Shown: positions 35,480-43,383 of the stretch, piece after piece
Layout: every line of letters starts with the position of its first letter
Numbering within the stretch: position 1 is the first letter of the stretch
Source of the DNA: Botrimarina colliarenosi
GTDB lineage: Bacteria > Planctomycetota > Planctomycetia > Pirellulales > Lacipirellulaceae
DNA: 64,000 bases
Reading direction: 5' to 3'
Assembly (NCBI RefSeq): GCF_007859955.1
Contig: NZ_SJPR01000006.1
Location: forward strand, 62,001 to 126,000
The notes under the pieces: model-generated
The model's database searches: none
What the model was told of the DNA's origin: nothing
Seen by the model: only the letters and a program-made list of their open reading frames with translations
Position numbers and translations under genes: made by a program

Positions 35480-37846
35480 ATGCTTTCCGCTCTTGATCGC
35501 AAGCTGCTGCGTGACCTGCGGGGGATGCTCGGTCAGGCGGTGATGATTGCGCTGGTGGTCTCGGCGGGGGTCGCCACCTGGATCGAGTCGCGCACGCTGT
35601 TGGCGTCACTCGAGACGACACGCGATCAGTTCTACGAGCGGAACAACTTTGCCGACGTCTTCGCCAAGGCGAAGCGGGCGCCGAACGCCTTAAGCGAGCG
35701 TGTCGCCGAGCTGCCGGGGGTCGCTCGGGTCGAGACACGGATCGTCGAGGGGGTGAACCTCGATGTTCCGGGGCTCGATGAGCCCGCGGTCGGCACGCTG
35801 ATCTCGCTCCCAGAGAACCGCGAGCCGGTGCTCAACCGCGTCTACCTGCGCCGCGGCCGGCGGCTTGCCCCGGGCCGCGACGACGAGGTTCTCGCCAGCG
35901 AGAAGTTCGTCGACGCCAATCACTTGCGGGTCGGCGACTCGGTGACGGCGATCCTCAACGGCCGCAAGAAGACGCTCCGCATTGTCGGCGTGGTGCTGTC
36001 GCCCGAGTACGTCTTCATGGTCAAGCCGGGCGACTTGGTGCCCGACCCGAAGCGGTTCGGCGTCTTCTGGATGCAGGAGGAAGCGCTCGAGATGGCGTTC
36101 GACATGGACGGCGCGTTCAACGACCTGGCGGTCGGGTTGGCGCGTGAGGCCGACCTCGAAGAGACCCTCTTCCGCATCGACCAATTGCTTGAGCCTTACG
36201 GCGGCATCGGGGCCTACGGCCGGAAGGACCAGCTCTCACACCTGCTGCTCACGAATGATATCGACGGCCTGAAGGTGCACGGCACGGTTGCGCCGACGAT
36301 CTTTCTTTCGGTCGCGGCCTTTCTGTTGAACGTCGTCCTGAGCCGGGTCCTGGCGCTGCAGCGGGAGCAGATCGCCGCCCTCAAGGCGTTCGGCTACTCG
36401 AACGTTCAGATCGGCTGGCACTACCTCAAACTAGTGCTGCTGATCATCCTGCTCGGCTCGGCGATCGGCATCCCGGGCGGGGCGTTCCTGGCCCGCGTCT
36501 TCACGCAGATGATTGCGCTGGTGTACCAGTACCCCGACCTGATCATCGTGCTCAAGCCCTCCGTAGTCGCCACAGGCGTCGCGGCCGCCGGCGGGGCGGC
36601 GACGCTCGGCGCGATCGGCTCGATCTGGCAGGCGGTCCGCGTCGCGCCCGCCGAGGCGATGCGGCCCGAGCCCCCCGCCTCGTTCAAACCGAGCTTCTTC
36701 GAACGGATCGGCATGGGGGCGTGGGTCCCCAACGTGGCCCGCATGATCATCCGCCAACTCGAACGCCGCCCGGCGCGGAGCGTGATCTCGGTCTTCGCGA
36801 TCGCGCTGAGCGTGGCGATCATCATCGTTGGGCAGTTCCTTCAGGACGCGGTCGACTTCACGATGGAGCAGCAGTTCTTCCGCGTGCAGCGCTTCGACAT
36901 GATGGTGGCCACGATCGAGCCCGACACGCCCGACATCCTCTACGAGTTGCAGCACGCGCCCGGCGTGCTGCGGGCCGAGCCCCTGCGGACCGTCAGCGCG
37001 CGGCTGCACAACGGGCAGCACGAGCGCCGGGTCTCGCTAGTTGGACTGCCCGAGGGGGGCCAGCTCTTCCGCTTGGTCGATAGCAGCGGCGCCGTCTACC
37101 CGCCACCGACAGGTGGCCTCATGCTGTCGGCGAAGCTCGCCCGGCTGCTCCACGTCGAGGCGGGCGGCGTCGTCCGCGTCGAGACACTCGAGGGGCAACG
37201 CCCCGACGAGGACGTGCCGGTCATCTCGTTGATCGACGACCTGCAGGGGCTCAACGCCTACACGACGCTCGACGGTCTCAACCGCTTCATGGGCGAAGGG
37301 CCCCGCATCAACGCGGCCTACTTGCAGACCGACTCGGAGCTCAAACTACAGACCTTCCGCGACCTCAAGGACACGCCCAAGGTCGCGAGCGTGACCGTCA
37401 AACGGAACGCCCTTGAGAGTTTTCACGACACGGTCGCCAAGAACCTCGGCACGATGAAGAAGATCAACCTCTTCTTCGCCTGCATCATCGCTGTCGGCGT
37501 GGTCTACAACAGCGCCCGGATCGCGCTGAGCGAGCGGTCTCGCGAGTTGGCGACGCTCCGCGTGGTGGGCTTCACCCGTGGCGAGATATCGACAATCTTG
37601 CTGGGCGAGCTCGGCCTGCTCACGCTGGTGGCGTTGCCGTTCGGCTGGGTGATGGGTTACGGGTTTGCCTGGGGGCTGACAGCGATGGTCGACCAAGAGG
37701 TGTTCCGGTTCCCGCTCGTGGTGGAACGCTCGACCTACGGCATCGCGACTTCGGTCGTCCTCGCCGCCTCGGCGGCGTCGGGCCTGTTGGTGCGACGCAG
37801 CCTCGACCACCTCGACCTGATCGCGGTGCTCAAATCTCGGGACTAA
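35480..37846 (+). CDS. ABC exporter permease, two FtsX domains
   Basis: 788 residues from the ATG at 35480. Helix 1 is near 12-32 (MLGQAVMIALVVSAGVATWI), then a large extracytoplasmic MacB_PCD-like region, then three helices at about 275-400 (APTIFLSVAAFLLNVVLSRV, LVLLIILLGSAIGIPGGAFL). A second half repeats this order: a helix near 435-455 (SVISVFAIALSVAIIIVGQF), a periplasmic domain, and helices near 670-780. Each half has an FtsX-like core. The final DLIAVLKSRD motif is typical of MacB/FtsX permeases. Encoded between the ATPase and the fusion protein, it forms the membrane part of a type VII ABC exporter. Confidence 0.93.
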   Translation: MLSALDRKLLRDLRGMLGQAVMIALVVSAGVATWIESRTLLASLETTRDQFYERNNFADVFAKAKRAPNALSERVAELPGVARVETRIVEGVNLDVPGLDEPAVGTLISLPENREPVLNRVYLRRGRRLAPGRDDEVLASEKFVDANHLRVGDSVTAILNGRKKTLRIVGVVLSPEYVFMVKPGDLVPDPKRFGVFWMQEEALEMAFDMDGAFNDLAVGLAREADLEETLFRIDQLLEPYGGIGAYGRKDQLSHLLLTNDIDGLKVHGTVAPTIFLSVAAFLLNVVLSRVLALQREQIAALKAFGYSNVQIGWHYLKLVLLIILLGSAIGIPGGAFLARVFTQMIALVYQYPDLIIVLKPSVVATGVAAAGGAATLGAIGSIWQAVRVAPAEAMRPEPPASFKPSFFERIGMGAWVPNVARMIIRQLERRPARSVISVFAIALSVAIIIVGQFLQDAVDFTMEQQFFRVQRFDMMVATIEPDTPDILYELQHAPGVLRAEPLRTVSARLHNGQHERRVSLVGLPEGGQLFRLVDSSGAVYPPPTGGLMLSAKLARLLHVEAGGVVRVETLEGQRPDEDVPVISLIDDLQGLNAYTTLDGLNRFMGEGPRINAAYLQTDSELKLQTFRDLKDTPKVASVTVKRNALESFHDTVAKNLGTMKKINLFFACIIAVGVVYNSARIALSERSRELATLRVVGFTRGEISTILLGELGLLTLVALPFGWVMGYGFAWGLTAMVDQEVFRFPLVVERSTYGIATSVVLAASAASGLLVRRSLDHLDLIAVLKSRD

Positions 37847-37856
37847 GAAACTATCG

Positions 37857-37904
37857 CCACGGAGGACGCGGAGATCGTCACGACGTCCTCCGCGTCCTCC
37901 GCGA
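37857..37904. repeat. Short inverted repeat between permease and adaptor genes
   Basis: CCACGGAGGACGCGGAG pairs with CTCCGCGTCCTCCGCG across about 15 bases. It is in the 84-base spacer of the export operon and could attenuate or stabilise the transcript. Confidence 0.7.
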
Positions 37905-37930
37905 ACTCCGCGGTTCAATCTGAAGAGAAC

Positions 37931-39130
37931 ATGCACAACTGGCTCGGCAGAGCGTTCTTCCTCGTCATCGCGGCGCTTGTTGTCGCGGGGCTCGTGCTGG
38001 CGTTCTGGCCCGACCCCGTGCCGGTCGAGATGGCGCGGGCCGATCGGCAGACCGTGCTCGTGACGGTCGATGAGGACGGCAAGACCCGCATCCGTGAGAA
38101 GTACGTCGTCTCGGCCCCGCTCTCGGGACGGCTGTTGCGGGTCGACCTCGACCCGGGCGACACCGTCGAACGTGACAAGACGGTTCTGTCGGTGATCGAA
38201 CCGCGCGACCCCGAGCTCTTGGACGCCCGCGCGCTGGCCCAGGCCAAGGCGCGAGTCGACGCGGCCGAGTCTGGCTTGGCGCGTACCGAGCCCGAGATCG
38301 AGCAGGCGCGGCTCGAGGCGGACAACGCAGAGAAAGAGCTCGTGCGGGTCCAGGCCGCCGCCGAAGGGGGCGCGGCAACCGAGAGCGAACTCGACGCGGC
38401 CCGGTTGCGACACCACTTCACCACGGAGGGGATCCGTTCCGCCTACTACGCCCGTGAGATCGCCGAGTTCGAGCTCGAGCAAGCCAAGTCCGCTCTCTTG
38501 CGGTCGGGGGCGGGCGCCGAGCAGCCCGATGAGTGGACCTTCCCGATTCGCTCGCCGATCGACGGCCGCGTGCTGCGGGTGTTTCAAGAGAGCGCCGCGG
38601 TCGTCTCCGCCGGCACGCCGCTGCTGGAACTAGGGGCGCCGTCCGATCTGGAGATCGAGATCGACGTGCTCTCGAGCGACGCCGTTTTGATCGAGGCGGG
38701 CGACCGCGTCCTGCTCGAGCGTTGGGGGGGCGACAAGCCGCTCGACGGCCGGGTCCGCCTGGTCGAGCCGGCCGGGTTCACGAAGATCTCGTCGCTCGGC
38801 GTCGAGGAGCAACGCGTCAACGTGATCGTCGACTTGGTCGAGGCGCCCGACGAGCGGCGCGAGCTCGGCGACGGTTTCCGGGTCGAGGCCCGGATCGTCG
38901 TCGACGAAGCGCCGGACGTGGTCTGCGTCCCCGCCAGCGCGCTGTTCCGGCAGGGCGACGGCTGGTTCGCGTTCAAGGTGGCGGAAGAGACGGCCCATCT
39001 CACCCCCGTGAAGGTCGGCCGTCGCAACGACACGCTCTGCGAGATCACCGAGGGGATCGCCGAGGGGGACACGGTGATCATCCACCCCAGCGACCGCGTC
39101 GCGGACGGCGTCCGCGTGCGGGAGCAGTAA
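37931..39130 (+). CDS. HlyD-family periplasmic adaptor (membrane fusion protein)
   Basis: 399 residues. One N-terminal helix (FFLVIAALVVAGLVLAFW) anchors it. The split lipoyl domain is visible as YVVSAPLSGRLLRVDLDPGD and, after the hairpin, WTFPIRSPIDGRVLRVF. Between them lies an Ala/Glu-rich coiled-coil hairpin (about 90-190). The beta-barrel and membrane-proximal domains follow (VCVPASALFRQGDGWFAFKV, then VKVGRRNDTLCEITEGIAEG). It would link the ABC permease to the outer layers. The ATPase-permease-adaptor order is an efflux or export cassette of unknown cargo; no TolC-like gene is seen here. Confidence 0.93.
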   Translation: MHNWLGRAFFLVIAALVVAGLVLAFWPDPVPVEMARADRQTVLVTVDEDGKTRIREKYVVSAPLSGRLLRVDLDPGDTVERDKTVLSVIEPRDPELLDARALAQAKARVDAAESGLARTEPEIEQARLEADNAEKELVRVQAAAEGGAATESELDAARLRHHFTTEGIRSAYYAREIAEFELEQAKSALLRSGAGAEQPDEWTFPIRSPIDGRVLRVFQESAAVVSAGTPLLELGAPSDLEIEIDVLSSDAVLIEAGDRVLLERWGGDKPLDGRVRLVEPAGFTKISSLGVEEQRVNVIVDLVEAPDERRELGDGFRVEARIVVDEAPDVVCVPASALFRQGDGWFAFKVAEETAHLTPVKVGRRNDTLCEITEGIAEGDTVIIHPSDRVADGVRVREQ

Positions 39131-39138
39131 GTCAATTT

Positions 39139-39226
39139 CTGTGGGAGGGGTCTCCGACCCCGATAACGGCGCCGAAGCCGCAAAGAGCACGGAGCGCGTT
39201 ATCGGGGTCGGAGACCCCTCCCACAG
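39139..39226. repeat. REPIN-like element 1 (GGGGTC-TCC-GACCCC type)
   Basis: Perfect 30-bp inverted repeat: 39139-39168 and 39197-39226, with a 28-base centre. Each arm itself holds a small hairpin GGGGTC-TCC-GACCCC followed by GATAACG. It separates convergent genes and could terminate transcription from both sides. Confidence 0.93.
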
Positions 39227-39236
39227 ATGGTCCCTA

Positions 39237-40031
39237 TCAATCCCCAAACCACGGGCAGAGCCAACGCCGCAGCAGGATCAGCACCCAGTCGATCGCCAGC
39301 CCCGCGACCGCCAGGATCGCCAGGTAGGTGTAGACGAGGTTCATGTTCTGCAGCCGCGACTGCATCCGCAGCGTGTAGCCAAAGCCGACGTCCGCCAGGG
39401 CGAACTCGGCGGCGATCAAGAAGACCATCGCCGGGCCGATCTGCAGCCGGGCGTTCTCGATGATCCGCGGCAAGATCTGGCGGAGCACCACCTCCCAGAC
39501 GACCTCGAAGCTCGACGCCCCGAGCGTGTACGACTTGCTGACGGTGTGGCTGTCGACGTCCTTCTGCGCGGCCTGGGCGATCGCTTGGGCGAGCGTCGGG
39601 AAGATGCCGAAGCCGATGAGCGCCACGAAGATCTGGATGCTCGTCACGCCGAAAAAGACGAAGTAGACCGCCAGCATCGCCGTGGGGGGGATCTTGGCGA
39701 AGAACGAAATCGGCGGCAGCAGCAGCGCCTCGACCGCGGGGAAGCACCCCATCGCGAGGCCGACGACGAAGGCGAGCAGCACGCCGGAGCCGACGCCCAA
39801 CGCGAGCCGCGACGCCGACGCCCGGACGTCGCCGACAAAGTCGATCCCGCCCTTGCCGGTCGCCATCCGCTGCCACCCTTCGACGAACTGCGACAGGTTC
39901 GGCAGCGTCTTGTTCTTCGGGTTCTGGACGTGCGCGCGGTGCGACATCCAGGCGTAGCCAGCAACGATCACCACCACGCTCAGGGCGAAGAGGGCGAAGC
40001 GGCTGGTGTCGCTGATCGGTTGGCGGATCAT
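39237..40031 (-). CDS. ABC transporter permease, NitT/TauT-like
   Basis: 264 residues from the ATG at 40031; the GTG at 40043 lies in a repeat. First helix ALFALSVVVIVAGYAWM; further helices at about 75-95 (GSGVLLAFVVGLAMGCF), 105-150 and 180-255. The cytoplasmic EAA loop is recognisable near 150-175 (KSYTLGASSFEVVWEVVLRQ). The BPD_transp_1 fold in SsuC/TauC/NrtB-like proteins matches. It probably pairs with the lipoprotein at 40138-41214 and the ABC ATPase at 51711-52616. The substrate is not evident; relatives carry nitrate, taurine, sulfonates, urea-like or pyrimidine compounds. Confidence 0.9.
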   Translation of the reverse strand: MIRQPISDTSRFALFALSVVVIVAGYAWMSHRAHVQNPKNKTLPNLSQFVEGWQRMATGKGGIDFVGDVRASASRLALGVGSGVLLAFVVGLAMGCFPAVEALLLPPISFFAKIPPTAMLAVYFVFFGVTSIQIFVALIGFGIFPTLAQAIAQAAQKDVDSHTVSKSYTLGASSFEVVWEVVLRQILPRIIENARLQIGPAMVFLIAAEFALADVGFGYTLRMQSRLQNMNLVYTYLAILAVAGLAIDWVLILLRRWLCPWFGD

Positions 40032-40038
40032 GATGAGG

Positions 40039-40122
40039 ACCACAAAGAAACGAAGGGCACGAAGGAAGCAAGCGGGAGGCCCGTTGTGGACACCCCTCCG
40101 TGCTCTTCGCGCCCTTCGTGGT
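40039..40122. repeat. Inverted repeat (CACGAAGG type) between permease and binding protein
   Basis: ACCACAAAGAAACGAAGGGC (40039 on) pairs imperfectly with the GCCCTTCGTGGT end at 40122. It fills almost the whole spacer. Confidence 0.75.
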
Positions 40123-40137
40123 TCAATTCGAGAAGCA

Positions 40138-41214
40138 CTACTTCGTTTCGCTCATCGCTTTCATAAACGAGGCGTCGAAGTTCAGCTGCGACGCGGCGTC
40201 GCCGAACCCGACGGTTGGCTCCTCGGCCACGATGTCGTGCGAGACACAGAAGGCGACCACTTCGGGCATCGTCGTCTTCTGGAACGATTCTTTCTCGAAG
40301 AGGGCCGCGCCGTCGGCGGGGGTCGCGTACATCTTGGTCTCTTCACAGACGATCGCCATGTCCTCGACGCCGAGGCTGCTGAACTTCTCGCCGAGCGCCG
40401 TGAGCGTGGCGTCGCGGGTGTCGTCGGCGGCGAGCCGCTCGTTCACCTGGTAGAAGGCCATCAGCACCGCTTTGACGAACTTGTCGGCGCCCGGCTTCGC
40501 GAGCGTGTCCTTGCCGACGATGACCATGTCGATGATCTCCTCGGGGATCGCCTTGGAGTCGAACATCCGCTTCGAGCCGTCGCGGTCGCGGAGCGTCTGC
40601 AACACGAACGGGTTCCAAACCATGATCGACTTCACCTCGGCGTCGCCCGTCTGCATGGCGAGCGCGGCGTTGGCCGGGTCCATGTTGCGGAACGGGAAGT
40701 CGGCCGGGTTCTGCCCCTCGGCTTCGAGGCCTCGCTCGAAGGCGTACTGCGAGACCGACTTCTCCAGGCCGAACGTCGCGGTCCCCTTGAGGTCCTCGAG
40801 TGAGTCGATTCCGACAGCGATACAGGCGTCGGCGCCGGCGCTCGTCGAGGTCGGCAGCACGGCCACCGAGTCGCGGCCCGTGGCGGGGGCCAGAGCGTCC
40901 ATGTTGGTCATGCAGACCGCATCGATCGTGCTGTTGGCGTACTGGCCGAGACACGCCTCGTAGTCGGCTTGCACCAGCACGACATCGACGCCGAGTTCTT
41001 TCTCGATCGACCCGAGCTCGCCCTTCGCCTTGTTGAGGAGCCCCTCTTCGTGGGCGACGCCGAAGACGCTCCAGCTGGGGTACTCGCTCCAGGCGAGGGT
41101 GAAAGACGGCAGGTCCTTGGCGGGCGTGGCGTCGGCGCCGTCGCCCTTGGGGGCGGCCTTCTGCGAACAGCCGGCGACAGCGACGGCAAGCGTAAGCGTG
41201 AGCAGGTGTTTCAT
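40138..41214 (-). CDS. Substrate-binding lipoprotein of NitT/TauT-like ABC transporter
   Basis: 358 residues from the ATG at 41214, preceded by AGGAGAAGCC. MKHLLTLTLAVAVAGCSQK is a lipoprotein signal with lipobox VAGC. The type II periplasmic-binding fold (NMT1/THI5-like) is indicated by FTLAWSEYPSWSVFGVAHEE, AVCMTNMDALAP, GTATFGLEKSVSQYAFERGL and MVWNPFVLQTL. MTNMDAL and the W-NP segment recall binding proteins of the urea-carboxylase-associated ABC transporters; I offer that similarity from memory. A REPIN-like element separates it from pspA. It is the solute-recognising subunit of the permease gene just downstream. Confidence 0.9.
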   Translation of the reverse strand: MKHLLTLTLAVAVAGCSQKAAPKGDGADATPAKDLPSFTLAWSEYPSWSVFGVAHEEGLLNKAKGELGSIEKELGVDVVLVQADYEACLGQYANSTIDAVCMTNMDALAPATGRDSVAVLPTSTSAGADACIAVGIDSLEDLKGTATFGLEKSVSQYAFERGLEAEGQNPADFPFRNMDPANAALAMQTGDAEVKSIMVWNPFVLQTLRDRDGSKRMFDSKAIPEEIIDMVIVGKDTLAKPGADKFVKAVLMAFYQVNERLAADDTRDATLTALGEKFSSLGVEDMAIVCEETKMYATPADGAALFEKESFQKTTMPEVVAFCVSHDIVAEEPTVGFGDAASQLNFDASFMKAMSETK

Positions 41215-41282
41215 GGCTTCTCCTAGCGTGGCGCTAATGGGGAAAGCGGAAAGTCGAATGCGATGATGGAGGACGCTGCTGT

Positions 41283-41369
41283 TGTGGGAGGGGTCTCCAG
41301 ACCCCGATTTCGGTGTCCGTGCCAAAAAAGGCGTGGCGCCGTTATCGGCGTCTGGAGACGCCTCCCACA
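41283..41369. repeat. REPIN-like element 2 with non-identical arms
   Basis: Left arm 41283-41313 holds GGGGTC-TCCA-GACCCC. The right arm 41340-41369, read in reverse, holds GGCGTC-TCCA-GACGCC. Each arm keeps its own internal pairing although the two arms mismatch each other at those positions. Located between the 3' end of pspA and the start of the binding lipoprotein. Confidence 0.92.
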
Positions 41370-41391
41370 GGGGAGGACTAGAAACGGTTCG

Positions 41392-42201
41392 TCAGCCCTC
41401 GGGGATTCTTGTCTGCTCGGCGGACGGAGAATCGGCTTCCGGCTTGGTGGTGAGGCCGATAAGGGCGTCGAACTCGTCGTTCGCTGCCGACTCTTTGGCG
41501 TACTCCAAGAAGTCATTCTCGGCCTGCTTGGTGTCGAGTCCCGCCAGCTCGCGGCTGACGCGGGCCTTGGCCGACGCCTTCTGCCGCAGTTCGCGGAGCT
41601 CGCGTAGTTCTTCGCCGGTGCGGTCCTCGGAGACGCCCGACATGATGTCGGCGATCTCTTGCTCTTCCTTGGCGGAGAGGATCGTCGCGACGGCGTCGTG
41701 CTTCTCTTCGCCGAGCTTCTCCAGGTCGCGCATCTGCGACTGGATCTGTGTCTTGTGGCGGTTGACGTTCGCCATCAGTTGTTCGAGGTCGGCCTCGAGC
41801 TCAACGACGCGCGACTGCTTCTCGGCCAGCGTGCTGGTGAAGTCCTTGAAGGCGGCCTGACACTTGACGTACTCCGGGTCGTTGCGGGTCGCCTCGGGGT
41901 CGCCGTTGTGCTTGGCGGCCACTTGCTGGGCTTTCGCCGCGGCGCCCTGCCTGAGCTTTTCAAGCCGCTGGATGTCTTCGGTGATCGCCTTGAGCTTTTG
42001 CTTCTTGGTCTCTTCCTGGGCGACCATCGCCCCGATGGCGTCCTTGTACTGATTGATACGGGCGCGTTTCTCTTGGATGATCCGGTCGTAGTTGGCGGAG
42101 ACGACGCCTGGGTTCATGCGGAGCGTCTCGCTCGCCTTGTCGATGCGGAAGGTGAGCAGGTACCAGACCGCACGGGTGTACTTGCCGATGGCGCGGAACA
42201 T
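41392..42201 (-). CDS. pspA: PspA/IM30 family protein
   Basis: 269 residues from the ATG at 42201 (CCCTCCATG context; upstream frame falls in a spacer). It starts MFRAIGKYTRAVWYLLTFRI, which could be an amphipathic membrane-binding helix. Most of the protein is charged coiled coil (about 35-190) as in PspA/Vipp1, which form ESCRT-III-like rings that stabilise stressed membranes. The tail from about 210 is Ala/Glu-rich and ends PSAEQTRIPEG. The gene lies inside the ABC/OmpA cluster, downstream of a small membrane protein gene; a role in repairing or insulating the inner membrane during transport is my inference. Confidence 0.85.
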   Translation of the reverse strand: MFRAIGKYTRAVWYLLTFRIDKASETLRMNPGVVSANYDRIIQEKRARINQYKDAIGAMVAQEETKKQKLKAITEDIQRLEKLRQGAAAKAQQVAAKHNGDPEATRNDPEYVKCQAAFKDFTSTLAEKQSRVVELEADLEQLMANVNRHKTQIQSQMRDLEKLGEEKHDAVATILSAKEEQEIADIMSGVSEDRTGEELRELRELRQKASAKARVSRELAGLDTKQAENDFLEYAKESAANDEFDALIGLTTKPEADSPSAEQTRIPEG

Positions 42202-42255
42202 GGAGGGGGCCCTCGGTGAGGAAATGTGATTCGTTGACGGGGGTCGTACAGCTGA

Positions 42256-42347
42256 CAGGTAGGGAACGCCCTCGGTGGCGTTCTGTGCGGCGGGTAACCG
42301 ATCTCTATCCCACCACACGGAACGCCACGGAGGGCGTTCCCTACCTG
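42256..42347. repeat. REPIN-like element (GGTAGGGAACGCC type)
   Basis: Left arm 42256-42287 (CAGGTAGGGAACGCCCTC...) pairs with the right arm 42314-42347 with few mismatches. Each arm contains a small GAACGCC...GGCGTTC hairpin. Sequence unrelated to element 1, but the position (between two genes of the same cluster) is the same. Confidence 0.9.
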
Positions 42348-42356
42348 GTTGGTTCG

Positions 42357-43076
42357 CTACTCAAACTCTTTCTCATCGTAAGCGGGCGACTTGCCCAGGC
42401 TGTCCATCTGTTCGTCGGCGCGGCGGGCGACCTCGATCGTTGCGTCGAGCTCCTTGCGGAGCTGCGAGAGCTCGTGGTCGCCGCCGTCGTCCGCTTGGAG
42501 GGCGTTGTAGCGTTCGACCGTGCGGGTTAGGTGGTTGACGGTGAGCACCACCTCGTCGATCGCCGCGCGGCGTTGCTCGAGCAGTGGGCCGCCCGTGCCG
42601 ACGGGCAGCCGGCGTGCTTTCTCCCACAGATCGTACGAGTGCTCTAGGTGCCGGACGGAGGCCTCGAACAGCCGCTGGACGTTGTCGCGGATCGCGATCG
42701 CCGCGGCGCCCTTCGGCGGGTCCTGCTCGAAGAGCCCGTGCAGCGCCCGCAGCCGGCGGAGGCATTCTTCGGTGCGGTTGTCGTCGTCGCGCGCCAGCCG
42801 CTCGGCCAGTTGGTCGAGGTGGGAGTTGCGGTCGGCCCGCTTCTTCTCTTCCTGATAGCCGTAGGCCTGCTCGGTCAACTCTTCGACGCCGAAGATCAGT
42901 CGCGTGGCCTGGATCCCCGCGCCGATCACCACGCCCGCCAGGCCGATCAGGTTGAGCGTCATGTTGCCCCCGGCGGCCCACGAGAGCATCCAGGCGCTGA
43001 GGCCGGTGACCGTCGGTAGCAACGTCCAGGGCGAGACGAACAGGTCGAGCAGCACCTTCTTCTTGACTTCGTCCAT
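42357..43076 (-). CDS. PspA-associated membrane protein, unknown
   Basis: 239 residues. Two helices near the N-terminus (about 13-33, PWTLLPTVTGLSAWMLSW, and 40-62, LNLIGLAGVVIGAGIQATRL) are followed by a long, highly charged, helical cytoplasmic region with heptad-like Leu/Glu/Arg pattern (about 70-225). This resembles a membrane anchor for a coiled-coil partner. It is 155 bases upstream of pspA on the same strand, so a physical PspA partner is plausible. I recognise no named family. The ATG at 43076 gives the best N-terminus (MDEVKKKVLLDLFV). Confidence 0.7.
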   Translation of the reverse strand: MDEVKKKVLLDLFVSPWTLLPTVTGLSAWMLSWAAGGNMTLNLIGLAGVVIGAGIQATRLIFGVEELTEQAYGYQEEKKRADRNSHLDQLAERLARDDDNRTEECLRRLRALHGLFEQDPPKGAAAIAIRDNVQRLFEASVRHLEHSYDLWEKARRLPVGTGGPLLEQRRAAIDEVVLTVNHLTRTVERYNALQADDGGDHELSQLRKELDATIEVARRADEQMDSLGKSPAYDEKEFE

Positions 43077-43219
43077 CGGGCGATGTGCTACTCAACTCTT
43101 CACTTCGTGGTGGCGTTAGGAAGGGAGAGAGGGGGATGACGGGGAATAAGTGAGTTGGTCGTTGCAGGGCGAAGGCGTTAATTGCTGGAGAGCTCGTCGT
43201 GTGTCAAGAATTCACTGCG

Positions 43220-43304
43220 TGTAGGAGGCGTCTCCGACGCCGATTACGCGATCCATTTCATTTCAGCCAAGAAGCTGTAATCGGCGTCGGAGACGCCTCC
43301 TACA
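43220..43304. repeat. REPIN-like element 3 (GGCGTC-TCC-GACGCC type)
   Basis: Perfect 28-bp inverted repeat, 43220-43247 and 43277-43304, with a 29-base centre. Arms contain GGCGTC-TCC-GACGCC followed by GATTAC. Compared with element 1 the fourth-from-loop pair G-C has become C-G on both sides, a compensatory change. A weaker outer inverted pair (GGAAGGGAGAGAGGGGGATG near 43119 and CATCCCCCTTCC near 43360) surrounds it. Confidence 0.93.
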
Positions 43305-43383
43305 ATTCCGATGGCGAGTCCATTCTATAAGACCATCCCCCCTATCGCCGTTCGTCCCCACATCCCCCTTCCTCACGTCACGA

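Noticed and set aside
35444..35480. Upstream start for the FtsX-type permease
   Set aside because: The additional 12 codons are translated from the CACGAAGG repeat arm; the ATG at 35480 begins the conserved N-terminus.
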